DNA from: Toxorhynchites rutilus septentrionalis
Taxonomy: Eukaryota > Arthropoda > Insecta > Diptera > Culicidae
Length of the DNA: 64,000 nt
NCBI RefSeq assembly: GCF_029784135.1
Contig: NC_073745.1
Coordinates: forward strand, 79,857,569 to 79,921,568
Reading direction: 5' to 3'
Part shown: one piece after another, positions 43,640-54,310 of the stretch
Layout: the number at the start of each line of letters is the position of its first letter
Position numbering within the stretch: position 1 is the stretch's first letter
Made by a program: the position numbers and the translations under genes
The notes under the pieces: generated by a model
Seen by the model: the letters and a program-made list of their open reading frames with translations, nothing else
What the model was told of the DNA's origin: nothing
Database searches by the model: none

Positions 43640-45233
43640 TTGTTTATTTGTTTTTTTGTTCGAGTTAAAATTCATCAGACAACATCGTCTTAATAAAATA
43701 AAATACTTATAAATTGTTAAAAACACATTAATACACGACATTGAGCACATTTGAATTCCCGATCCTGTTTCTGAAGCGTTGTGACAGTTCTTCGAAATCA
43801 AAAAAATGTTCTACTGATGAAAATGTCCTTATCATTCCCGTAATCGGTTCATGATGACCAAACGTTGAACGACGCGGGAACGGTTGCAGCAAATACGAAG
43901 ATCGTAGGATTCGGCTGGGAGCGCGAAAGATAACCATCTCTAGCAAGTTAGGTGCATCTAATTCACCACAAATTAGTTTGGCAACGAAAGTGGCTTGTTG
44001 AATACGCCTACGACGTTCAAGCTTATCCAGATTCAGAAGTCGACATCTAGCTATATATGGCGGCAGATTCCGTAGATCACGCCAAGGTAGACGCCTGAGC
44101 GCTCTACGGATGAAGCGTTTCTGAATTCGTTCAATCCTGATGCTCCACATGTGTTGGTAAGGGTTCTAAACCACCGATGCGGTTTCAAGAATTGGCCTTA
44201 CAAGAGAACAGTAGAGTGACTTCAGGCAGTAAGAATCGGTGAAGTCCCTCGCTGATGATTGGCTTTAGTGATCAGCGCAGAGCGTTGTGAGTTTAGGGTC
44301 GAACGCTACACCCAAGTCGTTGACCTGACTTACTTTCTCCAAGATGATATCATCAATCATGTACTCAAATATAATTGGTTGTCTTTTTCGATAAAAACTC
44401 ATGATCACACACTTAGTAATGCTGATGGTAAGTTCATTCAGCCGACACCAACATACGAACTGGTCAAGCAAGCTCTGCAACTGAAGGCAATCCTCGAGAG
44501 TTTTGATAGCCAGATAGATCTTCAAATCGTCTGCGTAGATCGATACACCACCGGATGCGAGAATAAGCGACACGTCGTTGTAAAATATCGCGAACAGCAG
44601 TGGCCCTAGATTGCTTCCTTGTGGAACTCCCGAACAAACAGCAAAGGGGATATGAAGTGTGAGACTGGAGCTTAACACGGAGCGTCCTTCCAGTAAGGTA
44701 TGACCTCAGCTAGTAGATGAATCCTTCAGAAGCACCAAGACGGGATAGTTTACTCAACAGGATGTGGTGGTCAATTCGTCGAAAGCGGCTTTTATGTCGG
44801 TATAAACAGCATCAACTTGAGCTCGTTCTTCCAGGCAGTTGACACAAAATGATGAGAACTCTAAAAGATTTGTGCTAACCGAGCGTCCTGGCATAAAACC
44901 ATGTTGTACTGGTGAGATATCGCTCTTCACTACGAAGAAGATAACATCGTTCACGATCATCTCAAATACCTTAGATGCGGCAGAAAGGCTAGTTATCCCG
45001 CGTTAGTTGGTCACGTTGCACTTATCTCCTTTCTTGAAGACTGGAAACATATAGGAGTGCCTCCACACATCTGGAAAGATTCCTTGATCCAGCGAAGCTG
45101 TGTAGACACGGGAGAGTGGTAAAGCCAAAGCTGAAGCACAGCGACGAAAAATTATTGCTCGAATGCCATCTGTGCCAGGAATTGTTGACCGTTTCAACTT
45201 TTTACGCTTTTTGCAGCAAAACGTAACGCTCTC
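43640..45233 (-). mobile_element. Non-LTR retrotransposon (I/Loner-R1 type), 5' end cut by a HINE
   Basis: It reads leftward. RT coding lies at 43728-45197, and an A-rich tail with aacaaataaacaaat is at about 43640-43665. Its 5' side ends exactly where the alpha HINE begins (45234). I found no continuation beyond that HINE, so either the element was already 5'-truncated or the far part is lost. Confidence 0.75.
43728..45197 (-). pseudogene. Reverse transcriptase, broken by several frameshifts
   Basis: In order on the minus strand: PGTDGIRAIIFRRC and FPDVWRHSYMFPVFKKGDK (RT1, 45003-45197); HGFMPGRSVSTNL and VYTDIKAAFD (first catalytic Asp, 44754-44960); SGVPQGSNLGPLLFAIFYND and IYADDLKIYLA (catalytic pair, 44265-44678); and a thumb/C-terminal part with RIQKRFIRRALRRLPWRDLRNLPPY split over lines (43728-44150). 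At least three frame breaks and one in-frame stop separate these pieces. Closest relative in the window is the fragment at 36223. Confidence 0.8.
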
Positions 45234-46675
45234 TTTTGACGTAGGATTACGTCTTTCGGGAACATATTGGGGTACAAATTGAAAATAGAAAATCTAGCAC
45301 ATCATGAAAATGGTCCAATTTCAAACGTTTATTGCTCAGCCATTTCATGATGGATTGATGAAATTTTTGCGTCAATCGATTTCGGTACTCCATAACAATT
45401 TTTTATATTGAAGAAAATAATATATGTCATGAAACTAACCATTGAAAAATTGAAAAATCTCAACCCCTATTCTAACGGAAAAACCCACTTCTGATTGCTC
45501 GAAATTGACGACACATGCGGCGAGTCCCTAACAGAGACATCAAAACCAAGCTGCCAAGAGGAAATCGACATTGCAAATATATAAAAGTAGGGGGAACTTT
45601 TGTTCCTACCGAAATATGTTCTCTAACGAAGACATCCAAACCAAGCTGCCTGGGGGAAATCGACATTGCAAGTACATGAAAGTAGGGGAAAATTTTGCTC
45701 CCACCGAAATGTGTTCCCTAACAGAGATATAAGAACTGAGGTGCCCGGGGGAAATCGGCATAGCAAATATTTGTAAGTCGGGGACATTTCTATATTGTAA
45801 GTAAAGTGAGTGACACGATTAATTCTAGCAAACAAGATTTAAATTTGGAACTTTAATGTTGGTTGCTTGGTGAAATTTCATATCAATGACCGATCGTGTA
45901 TTGTGAAAAATTTAGCACAAGTGTAAGTGTGAAATTATATATGGTAGCAGTTGTGTTAAAAATGACTTGATATATGAAACGATTTATTGCAATTTTCATA
46001 AATAAAAACCAAGGTGTGTTCCCGCTCAAGAACGGGTCGTTTGGTTTAAGCTGTCTGTTTTGTTGTGTTCGTTTTCACCCAAGGAAAGTTTATATGGCGA
46101 GAAAAATTGGAAAAGTGAAGAAATATTAGAAAAAGTTATTTCCCATATGCTCGACATATAGTAATAGTTGTTGTTACTCCAATTAAAATTCGCATTGGTG
46201 AATAAACGCACAGAAAGTAATAATTATAAAAGAAAATTACCTTTTCTATTTCAAATATGTTTTCTTTATATTTAAGTAACATATTTTTACTGATGAGAAA
46301 AATTGATTATTTTATATTACAGTGGTGAGTTTTTTTTTCTTCAGTTCATCCATACATAACACAGGAGGCTTCTCGTCTAGGATCACAGAGGGCAGTTTTC
46401 ATCATATCTCGTTCCACTTCGGTATCTTTTATCTGATACGCACCATCCAACCACTGTTTGCCATCGTTCTGTCATCATCACTCGGTAAACACTGGTGGAG
46501 TGAACAAAGAACACCCAACAACCAAACAAAACGTCCCTTTTCAGAGCCACCAAATCATTATCAAAGAGTTTAACAATGTAATTCTTCAAACATATCCAAA
46601 ATCAACAGATAGCCTAACGTAATCCTACGTCAACTACGCGGTCGTGTCTCGGACACAACCCTCCTGTGACTTTTT
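45234..46675 (+). mobile_element. Alpha-type HINE, complete, H2B-like
   Basis: It has both ends and no nested insertion. TTTT plus GACGTAGGATTACGTC lies at 45238-45253; about three 95-bp units at 45520-45790; a middle block (ggtgtgttcccgctc, gggtcgtttggttt, gcgagaaaaattgg); the H2B-like relic 46362-46548; aatcctacgtcaac; the hairpin GGTCGTGTC / GACACAACC around TCG (46640-46660); and cctcctgtgac plus T-run. This 1.44-kb copy is a good type specimen for the alpha subfamily. Confidence 0.8.
46362..46548 (+). pseudogene. H2B: H2B-like 3' end, fifth copy
   Basis: AGGAGGCTTCTCGTCTAGG aligns with the EASRL codons of H2B. A TAA at 46486-46488 sits in the expected stop position. The 3' hairpin GTCCCTTTTCAGAGCC (46533-46548) has two mismatches, while CCACC and TCAAAGAG (about 46561-46568) remain. 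So the processing signal has decayed more here than at 13583 or 17149. Confidence 0.45.
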
Positions 46676-47010
46676 AGAATTTTAAACTAACACTCCAGTA
46701 CAGAGACAGCAATGATGTGGTGCGAAAACATAGAAGCACTCTCCACCAGACGACATACAAATCAACGCGGTGCTGAACAAAATTTTACCTTGAAAAAGGT
46801 CAATTTGTAAAACTTGACCTCGTCTGGTCGTTAGTAAGATGATTGATGAATCGTGAATCGCGAATAGCTTGTTTATACACAATAGAAAAAAACGGACGAA
46901 CTTAATTTGCAATACTTTCTCTATCCACATTGTCCGTAGAACAAATGCTGTATTTGCTATTTCTATTTCATAGAACCGTGTTCTGTTTTCGTAGACGTAG
47001 TCCGATATAA
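46676..47010. other. Unassigned DNA
   Basis: The 119-codon minus-strand frame across this stretch lacks recognisable motifs and runs into the neighbouring HINE, so it is not annotated as a gene. A gtagacgtagtccg motif at 46991-47004 may be a scrap of another HINE 5' end. Confidence 0.4.
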
Positions 47011-47193
47011 AAAAAAGACGGGTGGGTAATGTCGGGGACATAACCGGAGTGACGTAGGACTGTACAAAGGGGACAGCTTTTGTTAAATATATATTTTAAA
47101 TATATTGTTTTATTTTCTTCACCTACGTGAATACCTACCTATCTACCTGAAAAATGGATTAGTTTACTGTTTACTCTTTATGAATATGTTGAT

Positions 47194-47209
47194 GGTTCTG
47201 AAAAGAACC
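47194..47209 (-). promoter_or_regulatory. Histone mRNA 3' stem-loop, perfect
   Basis: On the minus strand GGTTCTTTTCAGAACC has a perfect 6-bp stem and loop TTTC. AAAGAG follows 13 bases downstream (plus strand ctcttt at 47175-47180). The H2A relic that should precede it has been deleted from this copy, so the signal is an orphan. Confidence 0.85.
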
Positions 47210-47697
47210 TTTGGTGTTGTGTTTTTGTTATCACTCGATATTCCCATCTTGTTCGGCTAAACCTTCCTGTTTAGCGATTTGTTGTCACTCGCCACAGCTT
47301 TCACAGTTGGAAAATTTCTTCCCATCCAGCTTGTGACATATTTTACAGTAAATTACATTCAATGGCACGTCGCATTACCACCACTCAGTGCCGGATTGGA
47401 GGTAATTTTAACCTGTAATTGAACATTTGCGATGACAGTGGTACAGTGTCGAGTTTCAATGTGGGGTCATAATTTGGATCTCTATGTTTACAAAAATGTC
47501 CAACTAAATAAGTCGCATTACATGTCCGTCCAATTAGCTAAATGTCGAACTAATTGTAGATTACTGTACTTTAAATCTGGAAACAATTTAGGAATTGGTG
47601 AAAATTGAATAATCAATTTGTGTTTTATTATTATTTTGGATAATGTTTTAGAAAGCATTGAACTTTATTTCCTAAACTCTTTTTTGGAAGGTTTAAT

Positions 47698-48160
47698 GGC
47701 CCTGAAAAGCGCCTTGTTTTATGGAATGGTTCCAATTTAGAAAACTTAGTACTCGTGGTTTTGAAAAAAACCATTTCGAACGCCCTCGAAGCCGCCTTGT
47801 TCTGGATTTGCCACCAAAGCAGTTTGTATAAAGAACAAACTTTTTTCTTCTGCTACCTGATGCCGTTTTGCGATTGCGTTTGCCACTCGCCACTCGCTGC
47901 AACTGCCTGTTGTCTTGATGTGGTCTGTTCCGAATGCAGGTTTTCTTATCGTCGCGAGTAGCTTTGCCAGCTAACTCGATCACTTCGGCGGCCGAAGCTA
48001 TATAACGCCGGCTAGGTGGACTGGTACACTGGTACTAACGCGCTCGGCCTAGCTACCCTTGCGGGGAACTCCAGATCAACACGAGCGGGAACTCCAGATC
48101 AAGGTTCGAGCGGGATTTTGCCTTTCCCTTCACTTTTCCTCCTTTGCCATATCCAACCAT
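47698..48160 (-). pseudogene. H2A: Histone H2A pseudogene with 5' leader and 3' stem-loop
   Basis: From the start at 48160 the translation is MVGYGKGGKVKGKAKSRSN, the H2A tail with two substitutions. A duplicated cggg-aactccagatcaa block and frameshifts follow. Shifted frames then give AERV-type and IELAGKATRDDKKT residues, matching the H2A alpha-2/loop region ELAGNAARDNKKT. The C-terminal third is only alignable at nucleotide level (aaactgctttggtgg, caaggcggcttc). The 3' hairpin reads GGCGCTTTTCAGGGCC (47698-47713, one mismatch), followed by AAAAGAG. Upstream, TTAAAAATCC (about 48251-48260) and atcattctcatcc could be TATA and cap sites. No functional histone can be made. Confidence 0.85.
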
Positions 48161-48668
48161 GGCTGCTTGTGTTGGTTTGTTGATGTGAGGTGATGCGAAA
48201 CGATGTGGTGTACGGTTCGGATGAGAATGATCGTTACGGCAGCGGAGAGGGGATTTTTAAGCTGACTGGCTGGCTCGAGAATTACGCATGTGTGAGACTG
48301 CGACCAATGTTTCCCTCATTTTTTTCTTTTTCCTTTCCAATCGTGCTTCATTCTATTTCGCCTCTGCTCTGGTTGCCCGTTTTGGTCGGTACGATTTGAG
48401 GAGCACAAAAATGGGCACATAGTGTATTTGGACAATGCTTGATATTTCACAATTATTCAATTATTTATCTCAAGAAAAATGAAATGTTATTCGTTATGAT
48501 AGATGCGTAGATATATTTCCTATCAATTGATGCAAAAACCTTTGCGATCTATTGAGAAATGCTCGAGTTATAAGCGTTCCAAATCTTGCATTTTTTCCTT
48601 CTTGTTCAGTGCCTAGATTTCCATTTCACCCCCTATATCTTCCGGTTAGACGTAGTCCTACGTCAAAA

Positions 48669-50084
48669 TTGGTAATGATTTCTTACGTTCTCGTTATTGT
48701 TACACATACAAAATAGTTTCAAACAAAGTAACACCAGATGGGCCAACTATAAGAGACTGCTGGGTCACATGTTGGGTATAGCTGATCTATACTATTTGAT
48801 GGAGTCTGATGCACGTGAAATCATCGTTTTAGTATATTTATATTTCGACTGAACGAATTAGTATAATGTATATATTCATTCAGCTACTAAGAATTTTCAC
48901 TTTAATCTACCAATAATATTGAGAGTCGTTGGACCAAGAGATTTTTATGTTGAAAGCTCCTCAAAAGCAGCATTGGCACACGCGCTACCGGCATCGTTCG
49001 AGCCCTTGTTATGACTATTTCTGGTGCACATCTTCATTGCTATCGTCGGGCACACTTTGTCTATCAACATCATTTAATTATCCCCGTGCTGTCCGAAAGT
49101 GGTCTCGTCTACACTCACGCCAACCAGCCGACAATGATGATGATGTTGTTAAACTCCTTGGCAACCGCCAGGCAATCACCTCTCTTTCTCTCTCGATGGA
49201 CAGGGTTTGTTTTCGCACGAAAAAGAAGGCACTCCAACGAGAATTTTCGCGTCCTGTTGGCACCTCTATCCCGTGCCCACTCGACAGCACACACACATAA
49301 AAATTACGATGCGTTTCGCACTTCGCATTTGCCGCGCTCCAAGGAGGATCCACTCTCCGTTCTCAGCTCTGCGTTATTAAAGCAGCATAAATCATAAACT
49401 CTAATTGCATAGTATTTATTTTATTACATGTCAAATATTATTTATCCATCCCTAAACACTGGTTTTCCGGTCGGAGAAACGAATGTTTGATTAACATCAC
49501 ACTCCGGCCTTAGCGCGGCCGGCCGGATTGAACCCCGGTACACTTTGTGCCTGGTGAACCGATTTCTTACCGTCAGCCCCACCTACCATAATTCCCCGTT
49601 CTGATCGTTCTCCCAACAACACATGGCCATTAAATTCGTCCGAGCAAAGAAAAACATCAAACCCTGCTCTTTCATTACACCCGAACCCGATAATGGGTGG
49701 GTCTAAGGCCGGGGCTGCTGTCTCTTCTGCTGCTTTCCTTTCGTTTTCACATATTAATCAGCGATAAGAGAGTCAGCGGAAAAATCATGTGAGAATGAAT
49801 GTTTGTACAGAGCCCCAGCGTTTAATGTTGTTGAGCCGGGAATGGTAAACGGCAAACGGAGTATCGATTGACCTCGGCCCTCGAAACGATGCCGCCCGTA
49901 AACGAAGAAAATTTATGCACTCACGTGACCATTAAGATTTTTGATAATTTAATAAACACTTGCGGTTGAACTGAACAGAGCTGCGCTGTGGTGGCGGCTG
50001 TGTTATGCTCGATAGCCTTCGTAGGGTGTAGGGTTCTTACGACCTGTACAGGGTCCGGCATATGAAGGGGGAAAATAGTTCAAC
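48669..50084. other. Single-copy-looking DNA, no gene recognised
   Basis: Overlapping ORFs at 48929-49397 (both strands, up to 128 codons) have no recognisable domain. The region 49480-50050 is relatively GC-rich and may be intronic or regulatory. No transposon ends were seen. Confidence 0.4.
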
Positions 50085-50678
50085 TTTTTGACGTAGGATT
50101 ACGTCTTTCGGGAACATATTGGGGTACAAATTGAAAACCGAAAATCGAGCACATCGTGAAAATTGTCCAATTTCAAACGGTTATTGCTCAGTCGTTTCAT
50201 GATGGATTGATGGATTGATAAGATTTTTGCGTCAATCAATTTCGGCACTTCATAACAATTTTTCACATTGAGTTAAATAATATATGTCACGAAACTAACT
50301 ATCGAACAATTGAAAAATCTCAACCCTTATCCTAACGGAAATACCCACTTCTGATTGGTCGAATCTGACTACACATGCGGCAGGTCCCTAACAGAGACAT
50401 CAAAACCAAGGTGCCCAGGGGAAATCGGCTTTGTAAATATATGCAAGTTGAGGGCATTTTTATATTGCAAGTAAGGTGAGTGATACGATTAATTCTAGCA
50501 AATAAAATTTAAATTTGGAACTTTAATGTTGGTTGCTTCGTTAAATCTCATATCAATGGCCGATCGTGTATTGTGAAAAATTTAGCACCAGTGTAAGTGT
50601 AAAATTGTATATGGTAGCAGTTGTGTCAAAAATGACATGATATATGGAACGATTTATTTCATATTTCATAAATAAAAA

Positions 50679-51501
50679 CAGGAAGTGGGTTATATCTATG
50701 GTATAACCGCAAGGGTGACGTAGGACTATCGTTGATTTAGAGATCATTTGTTTGAAGTTGAATCTAAATCCATTCAGAATGAATGAATAAATGAATATTT
50801 GGGAGACTTCGAAAACGAGAGCGTTACGTTGGAGGCACAAGGTTTTATGCATCCAATATAGGATACGAAAAACTTTATTCTGAAGAATAATCTTCAGAAG
50901 CTAACGTGCTAACTGTACTTGATTGACAAATCACAAACCCAAATGTATTATATGGATATTTTATGGATAGAAAACATTAAAATAAACTCTTTCGCTTGAA
51001 TGTAATTTTCAATTCCAAGGGGAACTGGCAGGTTATTTTCCAGCAACGATTAGATATTTCCACATTTTCCTCGATACTGGAAGCCCACCAGTGGTTAATA
51101 CTAACTCGATAACCACCTGTTAATAGTACTTGATTGAAACATATTTGGTCACAGTGTTACATGAATAGAAAACATTTAAATAAACTCTTTCACATGAATG
51201 TATTTTTAAATTCCCAGAGGAACTGACAGATTATTGTCCAGAAATGATTAGATCTTTCCGGAACTTTCTCGATGCTGAATGGCATCCAAACGGAAAGAAT
51301 TCTGCGCGTGTATGTGTGTGTAGCGATATCTTCCCGAGGAACCGTTTGTGGCATCACTCTCCTTCTGATGGATTTCATTTCGTTCAGTTGTTTAGGAGCT
51401 ATTAACGCTCAAAATCTCGGTCTCCGGCGTAACGCTTTCGTTTTCGAAACTTTGATTTTACACCCCGGTATAGAAATGAAAGACGTAGTCCTACGTCAAA
51501 A
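50679..51501 (-). mobile_element. Gamma-type HINE, complete, nested in alpha
   Basis: It reads leftward. The 5' palindrome GACGTAGTCCTACGTC is at 51482-51497 plus AAAA; the 3' end at the left begins caggaagtggg with hairpin arms GGTTATATC and GGTATAACC around TAT (50688-50708) and gggtgacgtaggactatcg. The empty site is known from another alpha copy (five As), so the boundaries are exact to within the A-run. It has a histone-like hairpin candidate on the minus strand (CAGTTCCCCTTGGAATTG at about 51002-51019) followed by GCGAAAGAG. Confidence 0.8.
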
Positions 51502-51877
51502 CCAAGGTGTGTTCTCGCTCGAGAACGGGTCGTTTGGTTTAAGATGTCTGTTTTGTTGTGTTTATTTTCACCCAAGGTATAAACTTTCCGAGAAAAATTT
51601 GAAAAGTGAAAAACTATTAGAAAAAGTGATTTCCCATATGCTCTACATATAGTATTAGGTACTGTTAGTCCAATTAAAATTCGCATTGGGTTGAATAAAC
51701 ACCACTCAGAAAGTGAAAGTTATAAAAGAAAATGACCTTTCCCATTTCAAATATGTTTTCTCTATATTGAAGTAATATGTTTTTACTGATGAGAAAAATT
51801 TATAATTGTGTTCGGTATTGGTAACTATTTTATATTCCATTAGTGAGTTTTTTCCATATTTCATCCATACATAACAT

Positions 51878-52063
51878 AGGAGGTATCTCGTCTAGGATCA
51901 CAGAGGGCGGTTTTCATCATATCTCGTTCCACTTCGGTATCTTTTATCTGATACGCACCATCCAACGACTGTTTACCATCTTTCTGTCATCACTACTCGG
52001 TAAACACTGGTGGAGTGAACTAACAATATCCAACAATCAAACAAAATTGCCCTTTTCAGGGCC
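51878..52063 (+). pseudogene. H2B: H2B-like 3' end, sixth copy
   Basis: AGGAGGTATCTCGTCTAGG is the EASRL-like block. The stop-equivalent TAA is at about 52002. The hairpin TGCCCTTTTCAGGGCC (52048-52063) keeps five of six stem pairs. ATCA replaces ACCA, and TCAAAGAG follows 13 bases on. Confidence 0.5.
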
Positions 52064-52188
52064 ATCAAATCATTATCAAAGAGTTTAACGATGTAATTCT
52101 TCAGACATATCCAAAATCAACATATAGCCTAACGGAATCCTACGTCAACTATGCGGTCGTGTCTCGGACACAACCCTCCTATGACTTT

Positions 52189-53757
52189 TTTAAAAATATT
52201 TTCAACTGTAGCGAAATACGCGTATGAGCCAGTAATGTGTAATGTGTTCTGTTAGGTACACTATGGATGATGCGGTTATACCATGACATATATCCGATTA
52301 TTCTATTTTTGTACCTTTACTCTTGTTTTACGATTTAAATTTCTGGTCATGCGATATGAAAGTGTGTCCCCGTATAACTAGTGATTATTATTTAGCATTA
52401 ATATTAGCTCTAAAATTTAATTGAATTTCTCTAAAAAAGAAATTGAAATGAAAAATTTAAATATTTCAAGAAAATTGAGCTCTTTTGGTACTAATCGAGC
52501 TGCGACTTTTCTCATGCCAAAAATATCAACCAAAATATGACGAACGGTCCAACTTAAACGTCGATTTTCCGAGTTTCGGCACAAGACATTTTGCTTACAA
52601 TACAAAATTACGCACAATATCTTTGACCAACAAACCAAATTTAAACAAACTAAATGACAGATCGCGCTCAAAATTGATATCAAGATAACTGGCAGCAGTT
52701 ACAACTAAAAAAAATAAAAATGTTCAACGAGAAGATTTTAAATTACAATTCCTTTGTTCCTGTTTTTTTCTGCCTAGGGGAGGAAAGAAGAAACTAAAGA
52801 TATTCCTCCATCTGATATCATCCGTTAGGTGAAACATCAGTCTGGAGAAACATTCATCCTAAAAAGTAAAAACATAACAACCCTTAAGTTCCTGTAATGT
52901 GGCCCCCATATTCGTTAGCCTTTTTTTATTGTCAGTATACCAAAGATGCTCAAACCCAACTCAATATAAATAAAAAAATAACAAACATTCCCAGTCGAGA
53001 CGAATCTAACCAAACCAAACCAATTTGATTGCGTTTTGATAAAATTTGATTTGATTGTCGGAGACAAATGAATCGAAAGATTAAAAGTAATTGCGGTGCT
53101 TAAATCGCAATATCTTCTCTCTCATTATCCTTACAACAAACGCTGCATTTGATTCGTGTATCACGTGTATATCAGTCGGGGGTAACTGAAATACAAATGA
53201 TTGAGAGAAGATATTTCAATTCTCTCACATAAAATAACCAACTAATGAGGCATTCAGCGCCATAATTCAAACATAACAATCGATTCGACCAAATCCAATA
53301 AATCTGGATGCAACGATATGGAAGTGGCTCTACACTAACGCTGCTTCCACCGAATAAAATTGCGCTGCTGTTTTGAAATATATTCCATTCTTTCCATTCT
53401 TTTCTCGAAATGTGTGTATCTGTGTGTGTGATATCCGATTAGGAATGAATGTTGTCTGCTCGCCAACTGGATTGAGATTGTAATTTCAAATCGCGGATGA
53501 CTTATTTATACCAAATGAGTTGAACACGGGCAGTTTTTCTTCTTCTTTTCCATTGTTGTGGAACACTTCAAACCTTTGCGGAAGTGCGTCGGCATAAAGC
53601 CGTCTCATGCGTGTGTTGGCGTACGTCCGTCAGCCTAAACGAGAGGATACGCATAGGAATACTAGCCAAAGAAGTCAAATTGCCTCTCAATGAAGTAAGA
53701 TACCGTCTTTGTTGGATTTTAAAAAAGAAATCTGAATAAAGCTTTAGTTTTTATAAG
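52189..53757. other. Single-copy-looking AT-rich DNA
   Basis: A gcggttataccatgac sequence at about 52271 may be a scrap of a HINE 3' hairpin. No gene was recognised. Confidence 0.4.
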
Positions 53758-53870
53758 GTGCTCCCATGGCCGACTGGTTAACGTCACAAATGTTTCGAGG
53801 GATGTTTCGTCAAAGATATTTCTTCCGATTTTCACTGAGGTTACTCGTATTAATAAGAATATAAGAATAA
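53758..53870 (+). mobile_element. tRNA-derived SINE remnant, B box deleted
   Basis: The head reads ggtgctcccatggccgactg and gttaacgtcaca, like the start of a mosquito SINE with a tRNA A box. It then jumps to tttcgtcaaagatatttctt and ccgattttcactgaggttac, the conserved SINE body. The part with the B box is missing. The 3' tail (aataagaatataagaataag) passes directly into the hexamer array. Confidence 0.6.
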
Positions 53871-54310
53871 GAACGAGAACGAGAACGAGAACGAGAACGA
53901 GAACGAGAACGAGAACGAGAACGAGAACGAGAACGAGAACGAGAACGAGAACGAGAACGAGAACGAGAACGAGAACGAGAACGAGAACGAGAACGAGAAC
54001 GAGAACGAGAACGAGAACGAGAACGAGAACGAGAACGAGAACGAGAACGAGAACGAGAACGAGAACGAGAACGAGAACGAGAACGAGAACGAGAACGAGA
54101 ACGAGAACGAGAACGAGAACGAGAACGAGAACGAGAACGAGAACGAGAACGAGAACGAGAACGAGAACGAGAACGAGAACGAGAACGAGAACGAGAACGA
54201 GAACGAGAACGAGAACGAGAACGAGAACGAGAACGAGAACGAGAACGAGAACGAGAACGAGAACGAGAACGAGAACGAGAACGAGAACGAGAACGAGAAT
54301 GAGAATGAGA
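53871..54310 (+). repeat. (GAGAAC)n hexanucleotide array, about 72 perfect copies
   Basis: From 53871 to 54299 the array is perfect GAGAAC repeats (about 429 bases). Variants ataaga/gagaat lie only at the two ends, as expected when slippage keeps the centre uniform. All plus-strand frames are open (Glu-Arg, Arg-Thr or Glu-Asn repeats) but without start codon or flanking coding sequence. The true length may differ, because assemblies often compress such arrays. Confidence 0.98.

Larger units (their letters stand above)
47011..48668 (-). mobile_element. H2A-bearing HINE, internally deleted copy
   Basis: It reads leftward. The 5' end at the right is GACGTAGTCCTACGTC (48649-48664) with beta-like body. 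The 3' end at the left has aaaaaagacgggtg, the hairpin arms GGTAATGTC and GACATAACC around GGG (47025-47045), and gagtgacgtaggact. It carries one H2A relic (47714-48160) and two histone 3' hairpins (47194-47209 and 47698-47713). Compared with 55722-58078 it lacks about 700 bases containing the first H2A relic. Confidence 0.8.
50085..52188 (+). mobile_element. Alpha-type HINE, H2B-like, with nested gamma HINE
   Basis: The 5' end TTTTT plus GACGTAGGATTACGTC is at 50090-50105. One 95-bp unit is at 50390-50460. At 50679 a gamma element interrupts the run aataaaaaccaaggtg, which is uninterrupted in the copy at 45234. The alpha body resumes at about 51502. The 3' hairpin GGTCGTGTC / GACACAACC around TCG is at 52155-52175, then cctcctatgac and a T-run. 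Without the insert it is about 1.28 kb. Confidence 0.8.

Noticed and set aside
46322..46573. ORFs of 70-100 codons with SSIHNTGG/ITEGGFHHIS-like sequence recurring at 40705-41019, 46322-46573 and 51843-52088, suggesting a conserved protein family
   Set aside because: They are a shifted-frame reading across the H2B-like relic and 3' hairpin of alpha HINEs. The recurrence reflects DNA repeat identity, not selection on protein.
53871..54310. Coding repeat (poly Glu-Arg or Arg-Thr protein) in the hexamer array
   Set aside because: No start codon, no flanking coding sequence and a clear origin as a SINE-tail microsatellite.
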